Shown: one piece after another, positions 10,975 through 21,744 of the stretch | Position numbering within the stretch: position 1 is the first letter of the stretch | Layout of the letters: each line of letters starts with the position of its first letter | Assembly (NCBI GenBank): GCA_024704765.1 | Contig: JAKMXF010000311.1 | Coordinates: 70,735 to 134,734, forward strand | Direction: 5' to 3' | DNA from: Oopsacas minuta | Taxonomy: Eukaryota > Porifera > Hexactinellida > Lyssacinosida > Leucopsacidae | DNA: 64,000 nt | Notes under the pieces: generated by a model | Databases searched by the model: none | What the model saw: only the letters and a program-made list of their open reading frames with translations | What the model was told of the DNA's origin: nothing | Translations under genes and position numbers: made by a program

Positions 10975-11385
10975 TCCCCCATAGTAGGTCTGACAGGACC
11001 ATATACGGCGCCACCCCTCTCTATATGGTCCCTAACCGCTATCTATTGTTCCCCTGACCATTTATGGCGGCGCCATGGATGGCCGCATATTACCTCTGCT
11101 ATAGTGTAATTTATTTTCTGGATGATTCTAATAGTGAAGACATGAACTATGGTATAGAATTGTGGTATACAATGTATATGGAACAATCTCATAGAAATTT
11201 ATAGTTTATACTGAACCTCAATAGTTTGCTGGGGCCAAAAATATTGCTGTGTTTCGTGCTTTGACCTAATATTTAACAAGTTGCACGATTGCTAGGGCAA
11301 AAGGTCGTAGGCCTGGCACGCTTTATTTTGTTCTGCCGCCATAAATGATCCGGACGGACGATACTGGCAGCCCCGGATGAGCCCC
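10975..11385. repeat. GC-richer inverted-repeat patch
   Basis: Contains GACCATTTATGGCGGC near 11057 and its inverted partner GCCGCCATAAATGATC near 11338, plus further GGCGCC motifs. Base composition is clearly richer in G+C than the surroundings. Probably a decayed transposon; its ends are not defined. Confidence 0.4.
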
Positions 11386-11814
11386 TTTCTTTTATTATAT
11401 AAAAATTGCTCGTCATGATGTTTATTGTAGGTTTTACATGATTACTAATTATGGTTGAATGGGTCACTAGGTCACATATTTTGAAATAACTTCAGAATTT
11501 TTATACTACAAGTATCATCAATGAAAAATCTAAATTGCAATTTGTGCCGACAGCAAGATGTATCAATTAAATATAATGGTACTATTAATTGGAGGCACTA
11601 TGTATATTGGGCCTAAATGTAGCCTTTTATATTGTTTTATATTGCCTATTTTTCTATATCCAGCCGACAAGCAGTAGTGAAACTAGCATCATTTGACACT
11701 TTTTTTAGTTAATAGTACTAAGAAGAGAACAACTTTGAGCAGTAGTTTGTTTGTTTATAATAGAAATAGAAATTACCTGATGATGCATGACGAGAATCTT
11801 TACAGCATAATTCT

Positions 11815-11902
11815 TAAGTGACATAGACTCATCTTTCAGTTTAGGTTTGCATTATTCTGATATTTATGCAAACTTAAACTGACAGATCAGCTATGTCACT
11901 TA
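11815..11902. other. Long hairpin, candidate small-RNA precursor or foldback
   Basis: Arms 11815-11851 and 11867-11902 pair over about 36 positions with only a few mismatches, around a 15-nt loop. The outer stem is TAAGTGACATAG / CTATGTCACTTA. Size and loop fit a miRNA-type precursor, but a tiny foldback transposon would look the same. Confidence 0.45.
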
Positions 11903-12038
11903 GCCAAACCCTGATAGTAGCTTGTAGGACTGATTCGTGGCAGGAAAAAACTTCCCATATCATTGCACAAGTGGCCCAGTCTATATTAAGTAACATATAC
12001 CCCAAAATAGAAAAGTATCCCGTTACATTGATATTAGG

Positions 12039-12046
12039 TATAAATA
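12039..12046 (+). promoter_or_regulatory. TATA box of the glypican-like gene
   Basis: TATAAATA lies 56 bp upstream of the ATG at 12095, a spacing that allows a start site about 30 bp downstream and a short 5' leader. Confidence 0.55.
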
Positions 12047-12094
12047 TCAGCAGGGTATAGTAATCAAGTTAAGTAGTGTTTACAAGATTACATA

Positions 12095-15000
12095 ATGAGT
12101 TACTTCAGTTTATGCTTTACTCTGACATGTTTGGCAATCCTATCAGCACAAATTTGGTGTGATGAATCTATTTGCGATAGTCTGGTACAGTCTGGGAAGA
12201 TGGGACTTAATAAGGGTAAGTAGATTATAGTTATAATTATATGTTATTGTAGTACATACACGTACGAGTCCATAATGGCGACTTTTGTAAATCAATCCGT
12301 GAGATGTGTGTTTAAAATCAGTTGAATTTTGCTAGTTTTTGAAATGAATTGGATGGCAAATAGAATATCTACCCACTATAATAATAATTGTTTTGATTTT
12401 GACAACTATCAAGGTCCTTCAGTAATTGCCAGTAATTGCCTAATTTGGTAGCCGGTTCCGCCAGCTTTGGCGTATACTGACCGATCAACTCTATCGTTCT
12501 GATGATAAAAATCATAGATATTTATTCGAATATATTCTGTATACCTATCGTTGGCCCAATTTTGAAACCCTCTGTAATCGAATTCAAAATTGGTAAGTTT
12601 GGCACGTTTATGATTAATAATGAATAAATAATATACACATTATATTCTAGTTGACAACAGCAAATGTGGGAAGGACAACGTGTGCTGTAACATTAATCTA
12701 ATACAGAACATGAAGGATATCTTCGACAAGGCAAAAGATGACGGTTACCAGAAAATACTTGTTAAGGATTTTAATCAGTTGAAGACGGAACTGCAGGGTG
12801 AGTTCATCATAGAAATAATTATTAAATAATTACAGATTTAAGAAAGCAAGATTTATTAAATGTCAAAAAGTCCATTCAACTCGGTTATACGCTGCTAATT
12901 CGGATCTAGTATCTCGCTTAGTTCGAATTTGAGCAAAAGATGCCGAAACTTTCCATACATTTGCTATGCATACTCTCGAATATTGCATACATCGGAGAGA
13001 ATATAGAAGAAATCTTATAGGAAACTCATGGTAACGAGCATTTATTATATTGATAAGTTTCCTAAAATTATAGTTCGATTAAATGGATATGTTTTTCCTT
13101 GCGAGGAATTTGTTATTTTTAGAATGTTCCTTGGAGAGTTGACTGATTTATTTATGTTTATATTTCTCAGCTTCTCTTCAGATGAAGTGGATGTATTATG
13201 ATACACAAGGGAGAGATAATTTCAACTCCCTACAGAATTCTGTCTGCGATCTAATAATGGAACAAACAAGCGAATACGATAAATGCTCTTGCAACAATCC
13301 AGTTGTTAGGAGAGTGGTAGAAGAAAATGTAGCGATAATAACAAGAAATTACACAAAGTAAGCGTAAGATCATGATAAAATACCATGTTTGTGGTAACTT
13401 AAGCTAGGTAGTCCCTCGATACCAGACTTCCATGATGTTAGATGTAACTAAGCCACACACACATACACATACACATACACACATATATACTCAAGTTTTC
13501 ATACTAAGTTCTAGCAAACTCAATGATTCCTTACATTCCAAACTTATGTTAAATAGCAAAAGGACACGTGAAAAGGAATAAATCTATAGACGAATTATAC
13601 TTTGTTTATTTGTATGTATAACACTGGATCTATTACAGATCTGAGTCAGTCAAGCAGTCATTGGCTCAGTGAAAGTGTTTCCAATGTAAATTTCGAAAGA
13701 TAATCCAAAGTCTTGGGATTTTTTCACTACACGTGAGGAAGAATCCAAGAACTTGGAAAAAAGTAAAAAACACCACTCTGTACATAATTGGGAGGGAATT
13801 ACGTTGAAAACAGTGAGGAAATAAAATTATGGGTGATTATAAATTCAATTCAATATACTTATCATTATGGATAGTCCAAAAATACAGGATATCATAGGCG
13901 GGGGGTGTTACTCGTAGTAACCCCTTGATCATAAGTAATTTCATATGTATCGTATCATGTAGATTCACTAAAGGACTCACAGAACTTCAAGAATTGCTCA
14001 GCAGATTATATATTCTTGGAAATGAAAGAATTGAAAATGAATTGATTGTGAGACAACTAAAAGCGATAGTTTGCAAACAATGCAGTGGATTAAGAGAGAC
14101 CATGTGTATGTCAGAATGTAATCAGTTACTAAGCTTAGGTAGGGCCTTCGAGATAAAGAAATTAGAGCTATTGGAACGTGCTGCAGTGTAAGTCACATCA
14201 ATTTGTAGTTAAGTGGGTAGGTATTTGTTACATCAGGCTACAGCAATATGTCACATCTTCATGTACGATTTCGAGGTTAAACTGACTCAGAATTCTTGGG
14301 TTTGAATTTTAAAAGCAAAATAACAATTAAATAGCATATTTGATAATTTCCAAGTTTGAGAGCCTTGCATAATGTGAGATCATGGCTTAAAATGATTAGA
14401 ATATTGTTTGATTGTAGATTCATCCAAGTTAAAGTTCAGAGAGCTTCATCACAGTTAACAGAAATTAATTCGGAAAACAGCATCTCTGAACAAACTATGA
14501 AAGACATCATGACTGCAATCATACATGAAGTATCAAGACTTGATCCAGCTAATTGTGGAGATGCCTTTGAATCTCAACCCACAGGTTTGTATCTTCTTCA
14601 TATATATATATTCATTGGAACCTGGCATATTAGGTGGAAAAAAACAGTCCACAAATAAGCAGATCAAGCTATTTGGACAAGAAACCATATAATAGGAGAG
14701 AACTTATAAATATAGAAAGTGAATTCACAATTGCGAACCATTTTCCTACTAGAAATAGGTTGTAAAAATATAGAAATACTCTCAGCAATATGTTGCAGTG
14801 ATCTACTATTGTAATGCAACACAACAAACATTACCACATTGGAATTGTATATCCAAGTACGACCCTAATACATATAAGACGTACTAATTTCTGTCTATGG
14901 CATTTCATATGAGAATCATTTCGTTTTGGCTAATGTGAATCATAGTTTGAGGGACACGTGTCGATGGTGTATAGGAATACGTTCAATAATCATGTGCATA

Positions 15001-17007
15001 TTTTAGATATTCAGTTAGGAGCTGGTTGTAGTGTTCTACCACCCAAATGTAATTCAGGAAACAAAGCCAGCTGTACACTAGCTAATTGTAAAGATGCATG
15101 TAGAGTCAACTGCTGTAACGGGAAGGCTAGCACCAAGTGTACTATACCTACTTGCAAAAGTTGTAAAAACCCTACTGAAACAGAGAATTGCAATTCAAAT
15201 ACTGCTAGCCAATGTAAGTTATCTGATAGCTAGCTATAATTCGCTTGGCATGCTCGTATTCATACAACATTGCTACACCGTGTATAGTGGGCTTAATGAT
15301 ATATTCAGCACCATGCCAACATAAATAATGTTATATTAGGTGCAGGAATTAGCGAGCAAAGGAATGAGCAGGATATGAACAGTGGAATAGATTCTATAGA
15401 TATAGAAGTTTATAACAGTAGTGTAATCCCTCAAGGTAAGATAAATGATATTACTATTAAGACCAGTTTCTTACAAAGTGAAATATACATTAGAACTTCT
15501 ATAAGTGAGTAATGGGGAATGAGGCATACTTGAAAGATAATTATGCCCCACACCATTGAAATTTACCTCTTTAGGTGTTGAATTCTATGATAAATTTCTT
15601 GAATTATAAATTTTCGTGATAAATTTGGAAAAACACATATTTATCGCTAGTTCGCTATGATGACTTGAATTCTTTGGGTTTCTCAGAAAAAAATATACAT
15701 TGTAATAATCAAATATCATTGAAAAACAGTCGTTTGAGGAAGTGGCAGTATATATTGACCAAAAATATCTGGTTTGAGGACATTAGCAGTTAAAAGTATA
15801 AATGGAGGATAGGGGGTATCAGGAGACTCGCCGTCCCGACCTCTACAGTACTAGATAAATGTTATTAAACTATGCCTTATCTGGAATATTACTGTGCTAT
15901 ACATTCTTTAGATATTCAGTTAGGAGCTGGTTGTAGTGTTCTACCACCCAAATGTAATTCAGGAAACAAAGCCAGCTGTACATTAGCTAATTGTAAAGAT
16001 GCATGTAGAGTCAACTGCTGTAACGGGAAGGCTAGTACCAAGTGTACTATACCTACTTGCAAAAGTTGTAAAAACCCTACTGAAACAGAGAATTGCAATT
16101 CAAATACTGCTAGCCAATGTAAGTTATCTGATAGCTTGATTCAGCTGGCAAAGACTTCGGGAAATCGTTCCATGCAAATAGTGTATATACCTATAGGAGT
16201 TGAAATTGAAACGCGTCTATGAGGTGGGTATGGGCGGGAACAAAAACCTAAAGGGCAATCGATTATGGTGATTGGATGATAGTGTAGGAGCCAAAATATA
16301 CGCATAGATAGAGTCTGAAATTCCACATTCTTCCCATCAAATTTACTACGATAATTAATGCATTAATAAATTTCAATAATATTTATTCCATAAACAGCTA
16401 ATACGTATATAACCAGGATATGACTGTAATTTAGGTGCAGGAATAGAAGAACAGATGAATGAGCTGAATGTTGAAAATATAATGAATATAATATACAAAA
16501 TAAGGAATCAGATAGAAACATCAAAGAAGAATATAGGAATGGATGGTAAGCATTACATTATCGCATTAAACATTTCATTCGAAATCGGCAAAGTTTGACG
16601 CTTTGGTGCATGGCAAATATGCAAAATAACCCAATAGGGCAATTTCCCTGAGATAAACACCTTAATATCGGAGATTTTGCATGGTAAGCAACATACAATC
16701 TTTGTCCAGTATGTTCATTATATCCATGAAAAAGTCAAATCTTACGGCAAAATATACACACATAAACTATAGAACTTTAACATATACACCCTTAAGTATT
16801 TATATATTCACAATCAACTTCATAGGTAGATATATTTGCCAACAACTAATGGATACATTCGAGAATATACACCTAATTACAGAATGTGAAGATGAAAAAA
16901 TGGGAGATTACTTCTATGGGTATATGAATGAAGTTTTCAATGACGAACAGATGGAACAGTATTTTGGTGATAAAGAACTCGATAAATTACTAAATAATAT
17001 ATTTTAA
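12095..17007 (+). CDS. Secreted glypican-like protein with duplicated Cys-rich exon
   Basis: Ten exons predicted from consensus splice sites with phases that all agree: 12095-12215, 12651-12797, 13171-13357, 13963-14187, 14418-14584, 15007-15213, 15340-15435, 15912-16118, 16435-16545, 16826-17007 (549 residues). Residues 1-20 form a signal peptide. The N-terminal 280 residues are helical and match the glypican cysteine pattern: C22/C27, then C46...C52-C53 (KDNVCC), and a CKQCSGL...CMSEC block (C189, C192, C200, C204), like the CxxCxGL...C signature of glypican cores, which carry heparan sulfate. Exons 6 and 8 encode near-identical 12-cysteine modules (about 283-352 and 384-453). The acidic C-terminus (EDEKMGDY, FNDEQMEQYF) has no hydrophobic tail, so no GPI signal is visible, and Ser-Gly attachment sites are scarce. 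The exon structure is well supported; the glypican assignment is inferred from spacing and could be wrong. Confidence 0.7.
13453..13490. repeat. CA-rich microsatellite
   Basis: ACACAC/ACATAC repeat in the third intron of the glypican-like gene. Confidence 0.85.
15007..16118 (+). repeat. Duplicated 207-bp exon pair
   Basis: Exons 15007-15213 and 15912-16118 differ at only two positions by eye (CTA/TTA and AGC/AGT), both synonymous. Identity extends about 17 nt past the donor (GTAAGTTATCTGATAGC) and a few nt before the acceptor, then stops. The following exons (15340-15435, 16435-16545) also share a start (GTGCAGGAAT), so a two-exon unit was duplicated. Confidence 0.9.
15488..15805. repeat. 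MITE family B, copy 1
   Basis: Shares long diverged stretches with 52053-52330, e.g. ACCATTGAAATTTA and GGGTTTCTCA followed by ACAGTCGTT. It sits in the intron between the two duplicated exon units of the glypican-like gene. No coding capacity. Confidence 0.6.
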
Positions 17008-17469
17008 TTTGATTTTTTAGGTTACAGGTAACTTGGCGAGTTTTCTAATTATTTAAGAAATAGCATGCGCTAAGTTGCAAGAAGCATGCGAATATATATA
17101 TTTATTATAAACTCTTTTCTATTTTGTGTGATTTTGATATGTAATTACAAATATTTGACCCTGATTACCATTTGAACCTAATCCTTTGGGAATTTCTAAT
17201 TTTTTAAGTAAAAGATTGGCTGCTACCTCTAGCTCCATGTGGAATTCATATAAATGCAGTCTCCGCCTCAAAACCTAGGGAGTCCAGACCCTCCAGGTAC
17301 CCAAACTTGGAGCTTATGCTAAGCAAGATAGGCTAGATGCCCAAAGGGCAATATTTGGTTGATCAGAACTGTATAATATCTTATACAAATATGACAGAAT
17401 AAATATACATTTAAGTGTAGAATATGTCATTCTTGAAAATAGAAATTATATACAAATTAGACATTCTTG
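17008..17469. other. 3' region of the glypican-like gene
   Basis: Probable 3' untranslated region and spacer; no gene or clear repeat seen. Confidence 0.4.
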
Positions 17470-17652
17470 TTAAGTTATGAAATATCCTATCTCAATAGCA
17501 TTTGAATGTATTTGAATCATCCTACATTCATCACAATCCTTTCTACCTTCCGCTAGCTTTATTGTTAATTCTCTATAGACTTCTAGTAATCGAGTATTCT
17601 CGATTTCAAGTAATTGTGCTTCATTTTCCAAATGTTCAGCTTCTGACGACAT
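17470..17652 (-). CDS. Small coiled-coil ORF, 60 residues
   Basis: ATG-started ORF with strong heptad character (EAEHLENEAQLLEIENTRLL) followed by a short Cys pair (CDEC). Amphipathic coding of this quality is uncommon by chance in AT-rich DNA, so it may be a small gene or an exon of one, but no splice partner, promoter or known family is evident. No function is proposed. Confidence 0.3.
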   Translation of the reverse strand: MSSEAEHLENEAQLLEIENTRLLEVYRELTIKLAEGRKDCDECRMIQIHSNAIEIGYFIT

Positions 17653-18029
17653 TATAAAGTTAGTATTCTAAGCTAAAAAATTAATATAGCATTTATAGAT
17701 GGAAATAATATTTAATGAAATAATACCAAAAAACTAACCAAATACAATGCAAAACAAACAATTTTGAGATTATAACATCAAATGGCAAGCAGATATAATA
17801 GATAAATTTGTACCAATTATATTGGAATTCACTGATTACGGTTATTAACAACCTATAATTTGCACGAATTCCCTTATTATCACGCAAACCTAGTAGAACT
17901 ATTTCCAATAAAAATGAACCATGTAATCGGAAAACTTGCTTATGGAGAAATAATATAGCTATATTTATATTGGACTAATTAGAGCAATTCCTAACAGTAA
18001 ACACAATTATGCCAATGCAACCACGATTA

Positions 18030-18095
18030 TCCAATGTTTTTGACCAGTCCGAATGAGATCGGATAATTGAAGGTGTACTTCAGCTATTATGTTGA
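18030..18095. repeat. MITE remnant downstream of TBL3
   Basis: Inverted motifs GATTATCCAAT and ATCGGATAATTG resemble worn pogo-like ends; the full element is not recognisable. Confidence 0.3.
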
Positions 18096-18178
18096 AGGCT
18101 CCTGCACATTTAACAATTATTAAGACAGAAAATTGCTAGAAAAATATGAAAAATCACCTATTAAAAGAATTCTAAATT

Positions 18179-20830
18179 CTATTTCGTATCCGATTTTGAT
18201 AACTTCTTTAATTGAGAAACGTAATCCACAATTGAGAAATCTTGAATTAACTTATCTACCCTAGCCATATGTCTCTGAGAATAAGGGTGAATAGCCTCCA
18301 TATGATTCCTAATATTATCAATTTCCTTCAGTTTTTCATTTGGAATTGAACGGAAGATTATATTCAGAGTTATTTGGGCAATTAAGTAGAATTTACTATT
18401 TGTGTTCCATTTGACTATATGAGGGAATAACATTGATAATTCTGATAACTCCAATGAAAGTATTATGCGAGTGAGAACTGGCTCATAATCTTGAGCTTCG
18501 ATTATTTTTTCTAAAATTAAGTAGAGTTTACGCGGCATGTCAAGGGCCAATTTCACAGCTTTTTCATAATTTTTCACTTGAAGTAAGTTTTCGAGATCCT
18601 GTTCTCGAATCAATAAGTCTTTCTCTTTTTGTAAACGTATTTCCTCATTCTCAACAGTCATATCATACAAAACATGCACATTAGAATCTGAACTCCCTGT
18701 AATTAAGTATTTCCCATCTTCCAATGTTAGGAGACCCCAGATTTTATCTTTATGAATATCTAAAGTCAAATCGCAGGACATTGATTTAATATTCCAAACT
18801 TTAAGGATACCTTCACTCGCACAAGAAACCAACTGTGTTCCTTTCGTTATGAAATCTATCTGCAAAATACCGGAAGTATGGCCTTGGAATGTACGCATGC
18901 AATCGAAATCAGAAATATTCCATACTCGAATCATTGTGTCAATTGATGCAGTAGCTAGACACTGATCAAATGGAGAGAATTTCACACACCAAATGCCTTT
19001 CTTATGTCCTGACAAAGTAGTGATCTCTTCGCCATTAGAAACATTCCATATTTTAGCCGTTTTGTCTTTCGAACCAGTAGCTATGTATCGGTCATTCGGT
19101 GCTACATCAACTGTGTTAATTTCCTTAGAATGCCCACCTCGTGTCCAATGTGTAGTAATCTTTATAACTTTCTCATAGGGTTCAACTAACTCGGATAAAT
19201 TCCATACTTTAAGCGTCATATCTTGACCTGTACTGACTACGAAATCATTGGCTAGTTTAGAAAATGCTACTGCATTAACATTATGTGCATGGCCTTTTCC
19301 TATTGCTACTTTCGCCCAACTTTCACCTATCATTTGCCAGATAAGAATTGTTTGGTCTTTACTGCCGGACACGAAACGATCACCATTACAGTTTCCGTCA
19401 ACACACAGTACCAAATCTTTATGGCCATCTAACATTGTTGGCTTTCCAAATTGGCCAAATTCCTCAGAAAGTGGTTGATAGATTCTAATCACTTCACTGT
19501 TAGCTGCAATTATGAGTTGATTGTCTTTTAGTAATGATAAACTCAAAATTTCATCATTACAACCTACAAGGTAATCAGAAACAGAAAAGTCCTTGATATC
19601 AATGCAATGAATCGACTGTTCATGGTTTACTATGTATACATTTCGTTCAGCAACATAGAGCTGAGAGATTGATAAAGAAGCTGGTGGGTCAGTTCGCGAT
19701 TCCGAAGACTCAAAGATTCTGCCATATGGCAATATCCTAGAAGTATTCTTCCATTTGATAGGGTCAACTACAAAAATTTCACCGCGAAAAGATGCAGCGA
19801 ATAGATATAATAAACCTTCTTCTGTAGTAGACATGCATAATAGTTCTAGACTCTGTTGAAGTGTGATTAACCGCGTTTTGTAGTCTGCTGTTGTGTCTTT
19901 CGATATATCCCATTCAATTATAACACCATCTCTACCTGATGTATAAAGCAGATTGGGGGAACTAAGATGAAAAGTGATGTCTGTCAACAGATTGAGGTGA
20001 CCCTCCAGCTTTCCTAAAATAGATAAGAATATACAAATCAGTTCATACAAATATGGAAGTATTTGAATCGGAATTACATGGATTTTAGTGATGTAATTAA
20101 TTAAGTAAAAGTAGAAATTATGAGTAATAATACTCTACTCAACGTGATTGCAATGTCGGCGAGAAATTCAACATTTGAAATTACCTATCTTTAGTATCTT
20201 TCCTCCATTTTCATTATACCTCCAGATAGCCAATTCTCTGGATGAACCCCATGTGAACAAGTGAAACCAGTCAGGATGTGGATGCCAACGCACAACATGA
20301 CTAAGACTCCCAAGAAGTGTGTTATGTGCTGCAGGTTTATAATGACCATTTTTAATCTCCCAAATTCTCAACTTATGGTCGCTATGTGTTGAAGCTAGGA
20401 GATTACGGCCTTTCGCGTAATCAAGCGATAACACAAAGCAGTCATGAACTTTCCATGATTTTATAGCTTTGTCATCTTCTCCATTGTAATGACGAATAAG
20501 TGAACTCTGCCAACCAGAAAATATTTGTATTCTGGCCATCCCTGGAATGTCTTCATTCTCATCTATACATAGAGATAGTAGTGCATCTTGAAATTCTTGT
20601 ATTTTACTCAATACAAAACCATTACTATCAACAATAGTAAAACCGTTTTGGAAAGGACAAATTAGAAACTGTCCATCCTTGGTATGTGCTAGTCTTCCTC
20701 CTGCTCCTCTTGATTTAGGTGAAAAGAAAGGTTTTATGCTATGTTTCACTTCGTATACATTCTTTAAATGTAGAGTTTCTCCAGTTGGAGTTTTGAAATA
20801 ACGAATTGGCTTTTCGTTAAAATTAGCCAT
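18179..20830 (-). CDS. TBL3: TBL3/UTP13, U3 snoRNP WD40 protein
   Basis: Two exons, 20830-20185 and 20013-18179, joined in phase 1 across a 171-bp intron (donor G|GTAATT, acceptor TTTTAG|GAAAG), giving 826 residues against about 810 in the known family. Family role: a subunit of the UTP-B complex of the small-subunit processome, which builds 18S rRNA in the nucleolus. The protein has two tandem WD40 propellers (repeats such as FVSGSKDQTILIW, IATGSKDKTAKIW, LATASIDTMIRVW) followed by the alpha-helical Utp13 C-terminal domain (from about residue 670), which includes the family-typical VKWNTNS. The block DVAPNDRYIATGSKDKTAKIW-like is diagnostic of TBL3. No missing part is seen. Confidence 0.93.
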
Positions 20831-21744
20831 CTTCTGTAAGTTAGGTAAAACAATTCAAATTCGTATATAATATGGCCATATTTAAAGATATGAACTAATT
20901 ATGAAACATTCAATTTTCAGAAAGTTGGATAGAACATACATATATGATCAATTTGGATATGGAGCGTTTAACTCACAAAAATTAGCGATAATATAAATTT
21001 CTTAAAATACATGCTCAGCTCAGGGGTAGCACAATAAGCATAGTATAGCAGGTATGGCGAGTGTTGTATCATTATTGAAATGAATCATCACTAAAATTGA
21101 ATGCCTTTGTCATAATGCTTGAGCTAATTCTCAGTCGATAGCATTCATTAGTAGTGCAATGACGTTATCAGAACAAATCATATATATATATAGTAGGGCC
21201 GGGCTCGCGGGTGTCATATAGAATGTTCCCTCTATAGTAGTTTTCCCAGGGAAGTTTGCGGTAGTATAGTGATTTTCCCTCCTCATACCGAAAAATGCAT
21301 TGGACAACATAGGGGCCAGCCTGACGCTAATTCCAAACATCATGCTCACTAAGTTAAAGCGGCACTTACAAACCCTAGGACAACAATAAGGGAAGGATTA
21401 CTACAGTAATTTTACTGGGCGGAGGAAATAATAGAGGGAGTACTATACGACACCGGCACAGCCTTTCAGAAGTCGCACGGCCCATATCACATTCGGATGT
21501 GACGCCCTTAATGCTGTCTCATCTTGCAATTTCCAATTAAATATAAACTATACCCATAGGAACTCAACATGCTTATCACTAGTTCATAATATCATTACAA
21601 ATACATAAAATTTGATAAAAGATACCAGACAAATCAAAGATTAAATATTCATGCAATTTACATAATAATTATTGCAAAAAAAACAACAAGTATAAATAGA
21701 TTGACTAATTAAGAAATTATTAGAATCAGATAAAAAATTGAAAA
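20831..21744. other. Intergenic region with GC-richer patch
   Basis: Spacer upstream of TBL3 and downstream of the Ig receptor gene. The part 21190-21510 is richer in G+C than its surroundings and is probably a decayed repeat of unknown type. No supported ORF. Confidence 0.4.

Larger units (their letters stand above)
10370..12038. other. Intergenic region with repeats and a hairpin
   Basis: Divergent spacer between the zinc-finger gene and the glypican-like gene. It holds the zinc-finger promoter region, a GC-richer inverted-repeat patch (10975-11385) and a long hairpin (11815-11902). No ORF is convincing. Confidence 0.5.

Noticed and set aside
21131-21349. 72-residue minus-strand ORF in the GC-richer patch
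   Set aside because: Begins with GTG, no family resemblance; more likely part of a decayed repeat.
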